Source: Platerodrilus igneus (lineage: Eukaryota; Arthropoda; Insecta; Coleoptera; Lycidae). Taken from it: DNA of 64,000 nt. Below the pieces are notes generated by a model that saw nothing but the letters and a program-made list of their open reading frames with translations, did not search any database and was not told the origin of the DNA. Every line of letters begins with the position of its first letter. Within the stretch, counting starts at the first letter, position 1. The stretch lies in the NCBI GenBank assembly GCA_036346225.1, contig JARFIW010000836.1:1-64000 (forward strand), in the 5' to 3' direction. This document shows, piece after piece, positions 1-11,538 of the stretch. Both the position numbers and the translations under genes were made by a program.

Positions 1-176
1 ATCCATTATTCTCAATAAAACGTCTTATGCACAATTAAGATACCGCCATAAAGAAAACAATGGTAAAACAATTGCCAGTAATTGTCATTAAACTTATAAA
101 TTGTGGTAGCAAGCAATTAAAATGCACTTTTCTAATGAGGAATAACATATTGATATGCTACAAGTTTATTACGCGT

Positions 177-535
177 GCAACAAAAACATCAGAATGCGGT
201 GGCCTATACAGAACATACCCAGAAGGCGACATCCGAGGGAAAATTACTTTTTGAAATTACATCTGAATTTAACTGGGTTAAGAAGTTTCAATAGACCCAA
301 GGCAAGTTATGGAAGTAAAGTTGTAGAAGAAAATAGAAAAGCGAATACTCAACAGGTAATTCTGGGTTCTTCTACAACTCTACTTCCATAACTTGCTCTG
401 GGTCTATTGAAACCTTTTAACCCAGTTAAATTCAAATGTGATATTTAAAAAAATAATTTTCACTCGCATTTCGCCTTTCTGGGTATGTTTCTGTATAGGC
501 CACACGTGCATTTCTGATATTTTTGTTACACGCAA
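177..535. repeat. Internal long hairpin (inverted repeat ~150 bp per arm)
   Basis: Bases 181-330 and 365-530 are reverse complements with scattered mismatches; the centre is near 345. Shared stretches include AAGTTATGGAAGTAAAGTTG against its complement at 379-398 and GGCCTATACAGAACATACCC against its complement around 480-502. The short open frames here are mirror images of one another and are not taken as genes. Confidence 0.75.
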
Positions 536-597
536 GTTACATTTCCCCCAATTAATATTGTTGCGAGCTACTATTAGGCAGCTCGTCAAACACACAA

Positions 598-1105
598 GCG
601 CCGTAGACACTGCATATTCTCCATTGACCGAAAGACTTCTAGCAATTACTGGAGAATGAGTCATCCTTTTTAATTCAGAGTATATATATATATAAGACCG
701 CTAATAAATGTAAGAAGTTAGTCTATATCAGAATGTTGAATATAAATTATGTCGTGTAAAGTTAAATAGTTGAGATTTGTAAGTCCAACAGTATACATAA
801 ATGTTATATGATGTGAAAGTGTCTAATGTACATGCAGCTTGTAGAATACATAAATAGACAAAAGTGTCATAAATAAATTATAATAGTTGTGTTAGTGTTG
901 TTAATGGACCTATGGTTAAGAAGTTAGTTTAATAAGATATTAGTGCTTGTAAATTCATTAGTGTGATAGTGCTTCATTGTTAATTGGACTGAAAACATCT
1001 ATAAATAAGGCATATACTGTTAATTAGACTTGTGAACAGTGAGTAATAAAGACTCTTGTTATTACTTGTTTTAAATTAGTGAAACGCGGTAGTAGTAGCA
1101 CGCCA
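598..1105 (+). repeat. Solo-LTR-like dispersed repeat, copy 1
   Basis: This ~505-bp segment recurs nearly identically at 19006-19505. It has LTR-like organisation: a TATA box inside TATATATATATATATAAG at 679-695, and an AATAAA polyadenylation signal at 1046-1051 followed by a T-rich tract. No coding potential is visible. I did not find convincing target-site duplications, so the call as a solo LTR (as opposed to another short repeat) is inference. Confidence 0.5.
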
Positions 1106-1109
1106 CAAT

Positions 1110-1680
1110 ATGTATACAAATATAAATATAATTATTGTCTTAAAAAATAGAATGTTACATTGTATAATTAAAGGATGCATTATAAAAGGTTAAGGAAAGT
1201 TCATATCAGACATGAGAACGGAAGCAACTACTTTGCATTCCAGACGCAAGATGATACCGCAGGTGCAGGATACAAAGAACTATAAAAAGCAATTTTTATA
1301 ATTACGAGTACTAAGAATAAGACATTGTATGTTATCAAGAAATAGCAGAAGTGAGATCTGCATATCCCACAAGATGATGTGAGAGCAGGGGTTACATAAA
1401 TACCTTGAGGAGGCCATGATGGTCAGTCAGTCTCGAACTTCATGATTTTAACATTGTTGGTAGTTCAAGCTACTCACCGTAATTTTAATTATTACTTATT
1501 GATTTATTAACTTCAAGTATTTTTGTCAATTTCAATTACCTAATGTTTAGTGAATATAAACCCCTAAGTTGGTGTAACAGAAATAAGTTATTTTTTGTAA
1601 CTAAACAATTAAAAATAAAATAGACAGAAGAGTTTTTGGCGACAAAACTTTTTAAAAAGAAGCTCTCAAAGGTCAAAACC
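1110..1680. repeat. Dispersed repeat, related to 12758-13245
   Basis: Shared blocks with 12758-13245 include the GAGAACGG..GCA motif followed by TTGCATTCCAGAC, then GATAC(T/C)GCAGGTGCAGG, a GTTACATTGTATAAT block, and a GTCAGTCAGTCT motif in the same order. Copies are diverged (roughly 70-75%) with small indels. There is no open frame. An old LTR or other non-coding element are both possible. Confidence 0.5.
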
Positions 1681-1857
1681 TATCACGCGTAATAAACTTG
1701 TAGCATATCAATATGTTATTTTTCATTAGAAAGCGCATTTTAATTGCTAGCTAACACAATTTATAAGTTAAATGACAATTACTGGCAATTGTTAAACCAT
1801 TATTTTGTTTATGACGGTATCTAATTGTGCACAAAACGTTTTATTGAGAATAATGAA

Positions 1858-3488
1858 TTTTTTAGTACCAATAATAAAAGAATATTATACATTTTTGAAA
1901 TCAGGAAAAAATTCTCTATACAACGACATAAAAATCTAATATGGCGTCCATAAGATATACAAAAGTAGATAATGTTTGAAAAGAAACGAAATATTTTATA
2001 AAAAATTTAATAGCTTCAGCTGCTAGGAAATAAAAAATTGCCTTAAGAATATCGTTACAGTTTTCAAATATGTTTTCAAATAACAAAGTTACAAATATAA
2101 AACGAAAATCAACTTTTTTGTTTTTTTTTACCCTAACGCAGAAATAAATGCAGTTAGGCGAAATTTCTTTGTGGCATAATATTAAGCACAAAATTCTGTA
2201 AAAGTGCCAAACTTAACGTCCCCGTTATCACTTATATTATAGGAGATCCCCATGGTTGCCCTAGAATTTGAAACACCCTGTATATTGAAATTAAATGTGA
2301 AAAAGCAAAATTATACTGGGTGTAAATCTGTTTTGTAAACATAGGGAAATCACATGTAAAATGTAACTTTGGCGAATATTGGCTCCTCTAATTATTTTAT
2401 AGAGAAATGGTTAAGGAATAATTTGTTAAAAATGAAATGCTGCTTCTCTTAATGTATTTACATTTCAAGTTCATTAAGCCATTTTCAAGAAATTCTGGAA
2501 AAAGGTTTCTGTTTTCAAACACTTTTTTGACCAAACTTGTGGGCTAGGAGTTTGAAATTTGGTACACAAGTTGCAGTGAGTGCACATTTAAATATATTAA
2601 ATTTTGACGGAGATAATCATCGCCAAACCTTAACCTCAAGTTTTTGCGGAAATTAAGGTTATGCCTGAATAAAATATTGTAATTAACTTTTTGAAATATT
2701 AGATTTTACAACTATAGAGTGGATGATACATATATTTATGTATCAAATACCGATACGCAATATATCGATACGTATCGGTGTACCGATATCGATTTTTTGC
2801 TATATCGGGTAAGTTGCTAAAATCGAGTTCGCATCGACATATCAATACTCCGACACAGCTTATACAACTTATACACGAAACCAGGTTTTTAAGCATTTTA
2901 TCAAAATAATCTCATAAAATACTTTAATACTATGCTCAGATACAATTAATTTAAATACAAAACATAAATGCCTCATGCACTACAATATACTTATGTATCA
3001 GAGTAAATTGGAAAATGTAAACTACATCCTACACCAGATGATTCAGTGAAAAAATTTATGTTTATAGTTAACCAATCTCAGATTGTTAGAATGATATTTA
3101 AAAAGAAAACGCATTTCAAGAGTATCGCTGTATAAAGGTACATACGTATATATACGTTATATTACAGTACAATAAAAAATGCTAAATCAGTATTCCATAC
3201 AGATTAATTTTCTTACTTAGGCGCCAGAATGAGAGTTGGCGACGGCTATCAAACTGCAAGCCATCAGAAACCAAAGACATTCGTTTTTCACGCATGTGAT
3301 TACTTACATTTTAATACGTATACAGTTTAGCAGATCCACTTTTTTAAATGTGCATGTTTGTAATTTATAGTTTATATTAATAGAATATAGATACAAAAGA
3401 ATATCTGAAGGCCCATGGCTACCATAAATACAAAGCTTTAGGCTTATATGGTGACTGTGAGGAATTCCCAATTTTTAAAATTAAGTAT
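1858..3488. other. AT-rich non-coding stretch
   Basis: No supported gene. 2230-2290 contains an ACACCCTGTATA motif of the kind often seen at ends of small insect DNA elements. 2735-2860 is enriched in CGATA/TATCG words (low-complexity). The minus-strand open frames here are low-complexity and are not accepted as genes. Confidence 0.4.
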
Positions 3489-3895
3489 ATTTTGAAATCG
3501 TTGATCCAGGACGTCTGTGAAGTTGGCCCCGCGCATGCAACATTTTAAAATTTGGTCGCTGCTGATCGTTTAGCGTTTGTTTAGGTTTGTTTTGCCATTT
3601 TCGACGTTTATTTAGGCCTATAGTTGCGCGTATTTTTAAAAATCAAATTGGATGGGATCAAATCGCACCAACCTCGTCTTGGCCAGATTTTAAAATTTTG
3701 TCATTACAAATTGTTTGTTTAGGATTGTTTGCCATTTTGAAGGACTGTTTAGGCCTATAGATGCGCTAATTTTTAAAAATCAAATTGCATGGGATCTTAT
3801 TAGCACCAACCCCGTTCTTGCAAGATTTTAAAATTTTGTCATGGCAAATTGTTTGTTTAGCGTTTTTTAGGATTGTTTCGCCATCTTGGAGAGGT
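3489..3895 (+). repeat. Satellite-like repeat family A, forward units
   Basis: About three diverged ~130-150-bp units. Each carries the words TTTAGGCCTATAG, TTTTTAAAAATCAAATTG, GCACCAACC..GT and ATTTTAAAATTTTGTCAT. The same family occurs again at 7190-8110, mostly in the opposite orientation. Confidence 0.7.
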
Positions 3896-3899
3896 GGGT

Positions 3900-4560
3900 C
3901 AAGTTGCCCCCCCCTTTCAGATTTCAATTTTTTTTTCTTTCTCACCAATTGTGCTCGTTTTGTGCTTAATTGTGCAGGTGTTTGTTTCAATTGTTCTCAT
4001 TTACTTTTGGCGAAAAATTATAAACAATTCCGGAGGTTAGGTTGACCCCCCTCGTTTCTTTTGACTTCTTCAATTTTTTTAAATTCCATTGACTTGTGTT
4101 CGTTTTGTGCTCAATTGTGCCGGTATTTGTTTGAATTGTGGTCATTTGCTTATAAGCGAAAAAATTAAAAACAAATGTCAGGTTGACCGCTAGCCCTCCG
4201 TGTTATTTTGATTTTCAATTTTTGTTAAGTCTATTGACTTGTGCTCAAATGTGCTGGTGTTTGTTTCAAGTGTGCTCATTTGCTTATAGCGAAAAATTAA
4301 AAACAAATGCCAGGTTGACCGCTCGCGCTCGTGGTTTTTTTTTTCAATTTTTGTTAAGTTCATTAAATTGTGCTCATTTTGGGCTCAAATCTGATGGTGT
4401 TTGTTTGAATTGTGCTCATTTGCTTATAGCGAAAAATGAAAACAAATCGGGGGCAGGTTGATCGCTAGCTCCCGCTTTTTTACTTTGTCAATTTTTTCTT
4501 ATTCCATCAAATTGCGCTTTTTTTGTGCTCAATTGCGCCGGCGTTTGAAGAAAAATTCAA
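3900..4560. repeat. Tandem repeat array, ~140-bp unit, 4-5 copies
   Basis: Units repeat the order: T-rich tract, TTGTGCTCATTT or a variant, GTGTTTGTTTGAATTGTGCTC, ATTTGCTTATAGCGAAAAAT, and CAGGTTGACCGCTAGC. The open frames that run through it (for example 4183-4461) simply read the repeat and encode the same peptide twice over; they are not genes. Confidence 0.75.
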
Positions 4561-5400
4561 ATAAACCTCCATTTTGTTTTTTGGCAAACTGAATGTGTTC
4601 AATTAAACTTTGTGTCATTGTGAAGCACCTCAGTGAAAACCGCATGAATCTATCTTTATTCGGTTAAAAGTTGAAAGCTCTTGCAGTTTCCGCAAATATA
4701 GTATTGTTAGTAATGTTACTTGTGTTTTTATCGATGAAAACTGACTTTCTGGGTTTATATTCTATAAGTTTGCTTATATTACATACGTTGCATATTAATT
4801 ATTCAATTGGTTTTGCGAATTTTATAGTATGCCTAAACAAAAGGCAAAATTTATTAAACTAAAAATATATCGAATTACTCAATGCCCTACCCAGGTGGCT
4901 CCATGACACCTTGACACCAATTGGCCCACTTCACAACTTAAAAAAATAATACGGGAACATTGCACCCCTTATGCACCAACCTCACATTTTATTGCACCCC
5001 TTCAGTTAAAGATTTATTGATAAATTTATAGTGCGCGGCCAAGCTCACGTGACCCTAGTCGGCCGACACTTCAAATAAAAATTAAAATATACTACCGTTT
5101 TTAGAAAGCAATGCATCCTTGTGCTTCCCCAAAATTAATCTTCTCGTCCTTTCTTAAACCACCCTCACCCACTACCAAATTTAACTTTTGAACATTTTTT
5201 TATTAAAACATTTATATACAGAATGCACTCATTATGCACCATCTAGCACTTATCTCACATTTTCTGCACCCTGTTGGGTAAGGACCTATTTGAAATATAA
5301 ATAAAAAAATTAAGCCATTTTGCAAAGTTTTATATGTATTAGGTTTTGGTAATTTAATTTATATAAATTTTCACCCATTTTGGAAGTGATGTATACGAAA
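4561..5400. other. Non-coding, with a degenerate internal duplication
   Basis: No gene. Around 4955-5010 and 5220-5275 a motif of the form TTATGCACCA..CTCACATTTT.TTGCACCC appears twice, which suggests an old ~270-bp duplication. Otherwise AT-rich sequence without recognisable content. Confidence 0.35.
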
Positions 5401-5401
5401 C

Positions 5402-6949
5402 GCATACATTTTACTTAAACATTCATTGTGGAAAGACGTTTATGTTCGTTTTGGTCCAGACAAATATGTTCGGATTATTTAGAAATCTTGTCCGCTTTAT
5501 TACTATAGGTAAATTGAAATTGAAAATCAAAATTTATTATTTACTTTAATTTTTCAGAGGCGTAACATTATTTGTATCAAACTTCTGTTGTAGTAAATGT
5601 TTATTTACGGAATGGGACGATACGACGCCGTCGTTTCGGCACGGCCGATTTGGCGCACAACGTGTTGGCGCAATGACGTTTTGACACAAGAACGTTTCGG
5701 GGCAGAAATGTCTCGACGCGCAAAATTGCTTGCTATTTGTCCATATTGCAATATTGTGCATATCTGCAGTGTTGTGGTGAAAATAGTGTTGAGTTTTCAA
5801 CTTGGGTTAGTAGTAGAATTGTTTTACTACTAAGAGGTAATTATAGATACAGTACATGTGCGAAAATAGTGTTGAGGCAAAACAGTGTTGAGGTATCAAC
5901 TTAGGTTAGTAGTAGAAAAGTTTTACTACTATTAGAAAATAATGGATTGGGCACATGTGTTGAGGCAGAAATAGTGTTGAGGTTTTAACTTAGGTTAGCA
6001 GTAGAAATGTTTTACTACAAAATATAATAATCGAAAGGTGAATGTGCGAAGATAGTGTTGAGGCGAAAAGAGTGTTGAGGTATCAACGTCTCTGAGCCGA
6101 AACGTGCCTATGCCAAACATTTGAAGATTTCGAGACATTTAACAACATTTGACAACATTTGACCAACATATGACGGCCCTTGTACACCACATTTGACAAG
6201 TTATTAACCCCTGGAGCGCTACGCTAACTAAATATAGATAAAAAACTCTAGTCACCAGGGGCGTACCATTAACAAAGCTAACATTAAAATCGATTACCCG
6301 GTATATATACTACAGGTCCAAAGAAACGTAATACTTAAATATACCATGTCCACGACGCATCGGCGGGGCCGATTCGGTACAGGGACATTTTGGCACAAGA
6401 ATGTTTTGGAGCAGGAACGTCTCCACGCAGGGACGGTTCGACGTAGGGACGTTTCGGCGCAGAGACGTTGATACATCAACACTATTTTCGCACATGTGCT
6501 CAATCCATAATTTTCTATTAGTAGTAAAACTTTTCTACTACTAACCTAATTTGAAACCTCAAGACTATTTTCGCCACAACACTGCAGATATCACAATATT
6601 GCAATATGGACAAATAGCAAACAATTTTGCGCGTTAAAACATTTCTGCGTCGAAACGTCCTTGCGCCGAAATTTCCTTGCGCCGACACGTCTCTGCGCCG
6701 AATCTGCTGTGCAGAAACGACGGTGTCAAATCGTCCCATTCCGTAAATAAACATCTTTAACAACAGAAGTTTGATACGAATCATGCTACGCCTCTGAAAA
6801 ATTAAAGTAAATAATAAATTCCTATTTTCAATTTCGACTAGTATCTATAGTAATAAAGCAGACAAGATTTCTAAATAATCAAAACATTTGTGCTTAGCAA
6901 AATGAACATAAACCTCTTTCTACAATGAATGTTTAAGTAAAATGTATGC
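5402..6949. mobile_element. Foldback element 1 with very long (~650-700 bp) inverted arms
   Basis: The left arm starts GCATACATTTTACTTAAAC at 5402 and the right arm ends in its reverse complement near 6949. Identity runs through the arms: an A/T-rich outer part, then a GC-richer part with repeated GGCGCAAC/GACGTTTCGGCGCA words, then 110-bp sub-units. The sub-units contain TAGTGTTGAGG, CAACTTAGGTTAGTAGTAGAA and GTTTTACTACT. The centre lies around 6120-6270. There is no transposase. The organisation, with long arms built of sub-repeats, resembles foldback elements. The same sub-units recur at 32590-33465 and 35640-36370. Confidence 0.75.
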
Positions 6950-6952
6950 CGA

Positions 6953-7185
6953 CCTTGGTTCACCTATGAGTACTAATCCCCAAGGTCCAGGGTTTGAGTT
7001 CCAAAACGGACCGCTTAAAAAATGTTAAGCGAGCATATTTCATAAAAATATGCCCTTGTTCGGATGAGAGGTAAAATGTAAGTCCCGTGTGTAAAAACAA
7101 CCAATGTAGTATCTTCGGGAGGAGCATTGAAAAATCAAATGTAGACCTACCCCGACCCCGCGGATTTGTTTTGAAGGTTTTAGCA
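6953..7185 (+). mobile_element. tRNA-derived SINE, copy 1 (+ strand)
   Basis: A degenerate tRNA-like head with a B-box-like GGGTTTGAGTTCC is followed by GGACCGCTTAAAAAATGTTA, GCCCTTGTTCGGATGAGAGG and AAGTCCCGTGTG. The 3' part carries CTTCGGGAGGAGCATT. The order is the same as in the other three copies (8111-8345, 14562-14830, 60537-60660). The head is the most decayed part in this copy. Confidence 0.65.
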
Positions 7186-7189
7186 AAGG

Positions 7190-8110
7190 GATTGCTTTAC
7201 TATTTTGGAGGTTTGTTTAGGTCTACAAATGCTCGGATTTTTAAAAATCTAATTGCATGGGGTCATAATCGTACCAACTCCGTCCTTGCAAGATTTTAGA
7301 ATTTTGTCTAGGCAAATTGTTTATTTGGAATTGTTTCACTATTGCAATGACAAAATCTTAAAATATTGCATGGATGCGGTTGGCGCGAATTTGATTTTTA
7401 AAAGTCCGCGCATCTGTAGGCCTAAACAAACTTCCAAAATGGCAAAACAATCCTAAACAAACGATTTGCAATTACAAAATTTTAAAATCTTGCAAGGACG
7501 GAGTTGGTGCCAATAAGGTCCCATGCAATTTGATTTATAAAAATCCGCGCATCTGTAGGCCTAAACAAACCTTCAAAATGGCAAAACAATCTCAAACAAA
7601 CGTCAAGCAAACGATTTGTAATGACTAAATTTTAAAATCTTGCAAGGACGCGGTTGCTGCGAATTTGGGCCCATCCAATTTGATTTTTACAAGTCCGCGC
7701 AGCTGAAGGCCTAAACAAACGTCGAAAATGGCAAAACAAACCTAAACAAATGATTTGCGATGACAAAATTTTTTAATGTTGCATGGACGCCGTTGGTGAC
7801 AATTTGGCCCCATCCAATAAATTTTTTCAAAATCCGCGCATATGTAGGCCTAAACAAACGTCAAAATAGTAAAACAAACCTAAACAAACGATCTGCATCT
7901 ACAAAATTTCAAAATCTTGCATGGGCGGTGTTGGGGTGAACTTGTCCCCACCCAATTAATTTTTTTCAAAATCCCCGCATCTGTAGGTCTAAACAAACGT
8001 CGAAAATGGCAAAACAAACCAAAACAAATAATTTGCAATGACAAAAATTTTTAATGTTGCATGGACGCGGTTGGTGCCAATTTGGCCCCAACCAACTTAT
8101 TTTTTTCAAA
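7190..8110. repeat. Satellite-like repeat family A, palindromic arrangement then reverse units
   Basis: One unit at 7200-7335 is in forward orientation. From about 7345 onward, at least five units of ~135-150 bp are in reverse orientation (words GGACGCGGTTGGTG, TCCGCGCATCTGTAGGCCTAAACAAAC, AAAATGGCAAAACAA). The orientation flips near 7340, which makes a local palindrome. No gene. Confidence 0.75.
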
Positions 8111-8345
8111 GAAGAGTTGAACCACTACATGTAATTCTCCAATGCTCCACCCGAAGGTACTACATTGGACAGGAAGCGTGAGAACACTCACACACGGGAC
8201 CTCCATTTTACCTCTTACCCGAACGAGAGCGTATTTTTGTGAAAAATGCACGCCTAACATTTTTCAAACGAACCGGTCGGGATTGGAACCTGAGACCTTG
8301 GGCGTAGTATTCACACGCATAGAAAGGTTGATCTCAGGGTATCAA
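8111..8345 (-). mobile_element. tRNA-derived SINE, copy 2 (- strand)
   Basis: On the minus strand the order is a tRNA-like head with B-box-like GGTTCCAATCC, then a T-rich segment with AAAAATGTTAGGCGTGCAT, CTCGTTCGGGTAAGAGG, GAGGTCCCGTGTG and CTTCGGGTGGAGCATTG. This matches the copy at 14562-14830 along its length. Confidence 0.7.
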
Positions 8346-10440
8346 ATTTAACAGAAATTAAATCTAACCTGCCGACTTTTGAAGAATGAAACACCACACG
8401 TTTGAATCATTATTGGGGCGGAGTACCGATATTGGGGATGAACGGTAAGCTTTAGTAAAAATTTTTTACCAAAAATGAAATCTAAGCTTTTGGGTTTTGG
8501 AAAATGATACGTCACGTGCTACAAACATTGAGGGGGGGGGGTTCCAATACTCCAAATCTTGTCAACATAGGGGTAGTCCGTTTAAAATGAAAACTACACC
8601 TTCGGATCTTAAAAATTGATATGACACGTGCATAAATCATTTTTGGGGATGGATTTTAAAATTTGACGGGCTCAAGGGGCCTTTAATTCTATTAAAAATT
8701 AAACCCAAGTTTTGGATTTTGATTGCTGATTCGTCACGCATTGAATTATTTTTAGGATGGGCTTTACAATTTTAAAGGTGTAATGAAATATTTTAAATTA
8801 TAAAATTTTCCAGAAATAAAATCTAGGCTGTTGGACATGCGAGAATTGATAATTCACGTGCATACCGTTTTGGGGATTTGTTTCTTAATTTTAGGGGTTG
8901 CAGGGGTAATCCTAAATCAGAAACTCTTCCAGAAATGAAATCTAGGCTTTTGGATTTTGAGATATAATACCTCATGTGCAAAAGTTATTTTTGGGGTGGG
9001 CTTTTAATTTTAGGGATTGAAGAGATGATTCTAAATTAAAAATTTTTCCCGACATGATATCTAAGCTTTTGGATTTTGAGAATTGGTACTTCACGTACAT
9101 AAATCATTTTTAAAATATTTTTTTTAATTGTAGGTATTGAAGGGAGGATACTAAATTATCGGTCCTTCCAGAAACGAAATCTAGGCATTTGGATTTTGAG
9201 AAATGATACCTCACATGCATAAGTCATTTTTGGTGGTGGTTTTTTAATTGTAGGGGTTGAAGAGATGATCTTCCCAAAATTATATCTAAGCTTTTGGATT
9301 TTGAGAATCGGTACTTCACGTGCATGAATCATTTTTGGGTGGATTTTGTTATTGTAGGAATTGAAGGGATGATCCTAAATTAAAAGTTCTTCCAAAAATG
9401 GAATGTAGGCATTTGGATCTTAAGAAATGATACCTCACATGCATAAGTCATTTTTGGGGATGGATTTTTAATTTTAGGGGTTGAAGTTAAGATCCTAAAT
9501 TAAAAGTTCTTCCAGAAATAAAATCTAGGCATTTGGATTCTGAAAATGATACCTCATATGCATAAGTCATTTTTGGGGCTGGCTTTTTAATTGTAGGGGT
9601 TGAAGGGATGATCTTAAATTTAAAATTTTTCCCAAAATTATATCTAAGCTTTTGGATTTTGAGAATCGGTACTTCACGTGCATGAATCATTTTTGGATAG
9701 AGTTTTGTTAATTGTAGGAATTGAAGGGATGATCCTAAATTAAAAGTTCTTCCAAAAATGAAATCTAGGCATTTGGTTTTTAAGAAATGATACCTCACAT
9801 GCATAAGTCATTTTTGGGGATGGCTTTTTTAATTGTAGGGGTTGAAGGGATGATCCTAAATTAAAAGTTTTTGCAGAAATAAAATCTAGGCATTTCGATT
9901 TTGAGAAATGATACCTCACATGCATAAGTCATTTTTGGGGCTGGCTTTTTAATTGTAGGGGTTGAAGGGATGATCTAAAATTAAAATTTTTTCCCATAAT
10001 AATATCTAAGCTTTTGGATTTTGAGAATCGGTACTTCCCGTGCATGAATCATTTTTGGGCAGGGTTTTGTTAATTGTAGGAATTGAAGGGATGATCCTAA
10101 ATTAAAAGTTCTTTCAAAAATATAATCTAGGCATTTGGGTTTTAAGAAATGATACCTCACATGCATAAGTCATTTTTGGTGATGGCTTTTTAATTTTAGG
10201 GGTTGAAGGGATGATCGTAAATTAAAAGTTCTTCCAAAAATAAAATCTAGGCATTTGGATTTTGAGAAATGATACCTGACATGCATAAGTCATTTTTGGT
10301 GGTGACTTTTTGAGGTTAAACGGGCGACCGTAAATTAAAAATTTATCGAGAAATGAACTTTATGCTTTTGGGTTTTGAAAATTTATATTTTATCTGCAGA
10401 AGTCAATTTTGGGGTGGGTTTTTAAATTGTATGGACGTCT
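8346..10440. repeat. Satellite B array, ~120-bp monomers with 3-monomer higher-order repeat
   Basis: About 16-17 monomers of ~120 bp follow the order ATCTAGGCATTTGGATTTTGAG, ATGATACCTCACATGCATAAGTC, ATTTTTGGGG.TGG, TTTTTAATTGTAGGGG and TTGAAGGGATGATCCTAAATT. Left-hand monomers (8346-9050) are diverged; those at 9060-10330 are more uniform. A distinct monomer type with GGTACTTCACGTGCATGAATC recurs at 9311, 9669 and 10031, giving a ~360-bp period of three monomers. Open frames such as 9487-9804 on the minus strand are read-through of the repeat, not proteins. Confidence 0.85.
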
Positions 10441-11484
10441 TTGTATTTCTACTATAATCGAAAAAACACCAATAAACCATGAACTGCACTTTTGAGCCCA
10501 GTTCGCAGATCTATAAAAACACAAATGTCCTTGGTAAATGATTCATTAGTAAGTGCACACAGCTGTCAACGGTTTAAATTATATGCATCCAACAGAAGAC
10601 ATCATATCCTAAATAACATTCAGATAACGTATTATACAGATATAGCATATTTAGTAAAGTTGCATAATTTGTTGTTCAACATCTAATGGTATTCTATCGG
10701 AACATTATATTCACTCAGATTCCTAAATTAATAATGCGGCAACAGAGTTTGTGACATCTTTAAAATAAATGATTACCACTCGTGCCCTGTCAACAGATAA
10801 ATATATTTGCAGATTCATCATATTTCCATAGCTACACAACCACCAACACTCATAAATATATGAATCAGTTCAATGATCCCAACGCTTACAGGAAATGGAT
10901 TATAGTAAAAAATTACCAAATGTAAAACAACAATGCCCTTATATCGCTAAACTGTAGAAACAACGTTATACCAAAAGGAATGCAGTCAGCTAACTATAAA
11001 TAGTACTATTCGGAAAATAATATACATTTAGCCAGAACTAAGTAAACATGTGTTTTATAATATTATTCTCCTAATTTAGAAAGGTTGGAATGTTTATGAT
11101 TACCGCACCTTATAAATTCGTAAAATGCATACATTGAGGACAATTTCTCACGGGATGATACTCCTTGTTACTATCTAAACGTGTGAGAAACAGTGTAATT
11201 TAAATATTATTATGCAATGTTTATTTTGAGGACACCTATTATTGAGACACATTAACTCCACAATTAATACTTAAGGCTCCATCTGTTATACAAGCAAATA
11301 AACCAGGAGGACCCGAAAGTATATAAATTTCTATATATATAGAATGTACTCAATCTATCTATTGTATATAGGATCTCTTTGAGACCAGACCCCAAAGTAT
11401 TCAAAAGTCCTTAAATGATGCGCCCGCTTGAGAAATCGTCCCCAAACAACGCCTTACACATAGCTATATATATTTATAAACATT

Positions 11485-11538
<54 letters not shown>

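Larger units (their letters stand above)
1..1857. mobile_element. Nested foldback-type DNA element with ~170-bp terminal inverted repeats
   Basis: Bases 6-176 are repeated in inverted orientation at 1684-1851. Both arms share the stretches around ATTCTCAATAAAACG, AATTGCCAGTAATTGTCATT and ACAAGTTTATTACGCGTG, with roughly 85-90% identity by eye. No transposase reading frame lies between them. The space is filled by a second hairpin (177-535), a solo-LTR-like repeat (598-1105) and another dispersed repeat (1110-1680). The left arm begins almost at the window edge, so the true end may lie outside. The superfamily is not determined. Confidence 0.7.

Noticed and set aside
9487..9804. 105-codon minus-strand open frame (and 9740-9925, 9981-10166)
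   Set aside because: These read the satellite B monomers; the repeated MHVRYHF peptide is the repeat period, not a protein.
8346..10440. Possible CRISPR-like array from regular repeats
   Set aside because: Units are contiguous ~120-bp monomers with no spacers, in eukaryotic DNA.
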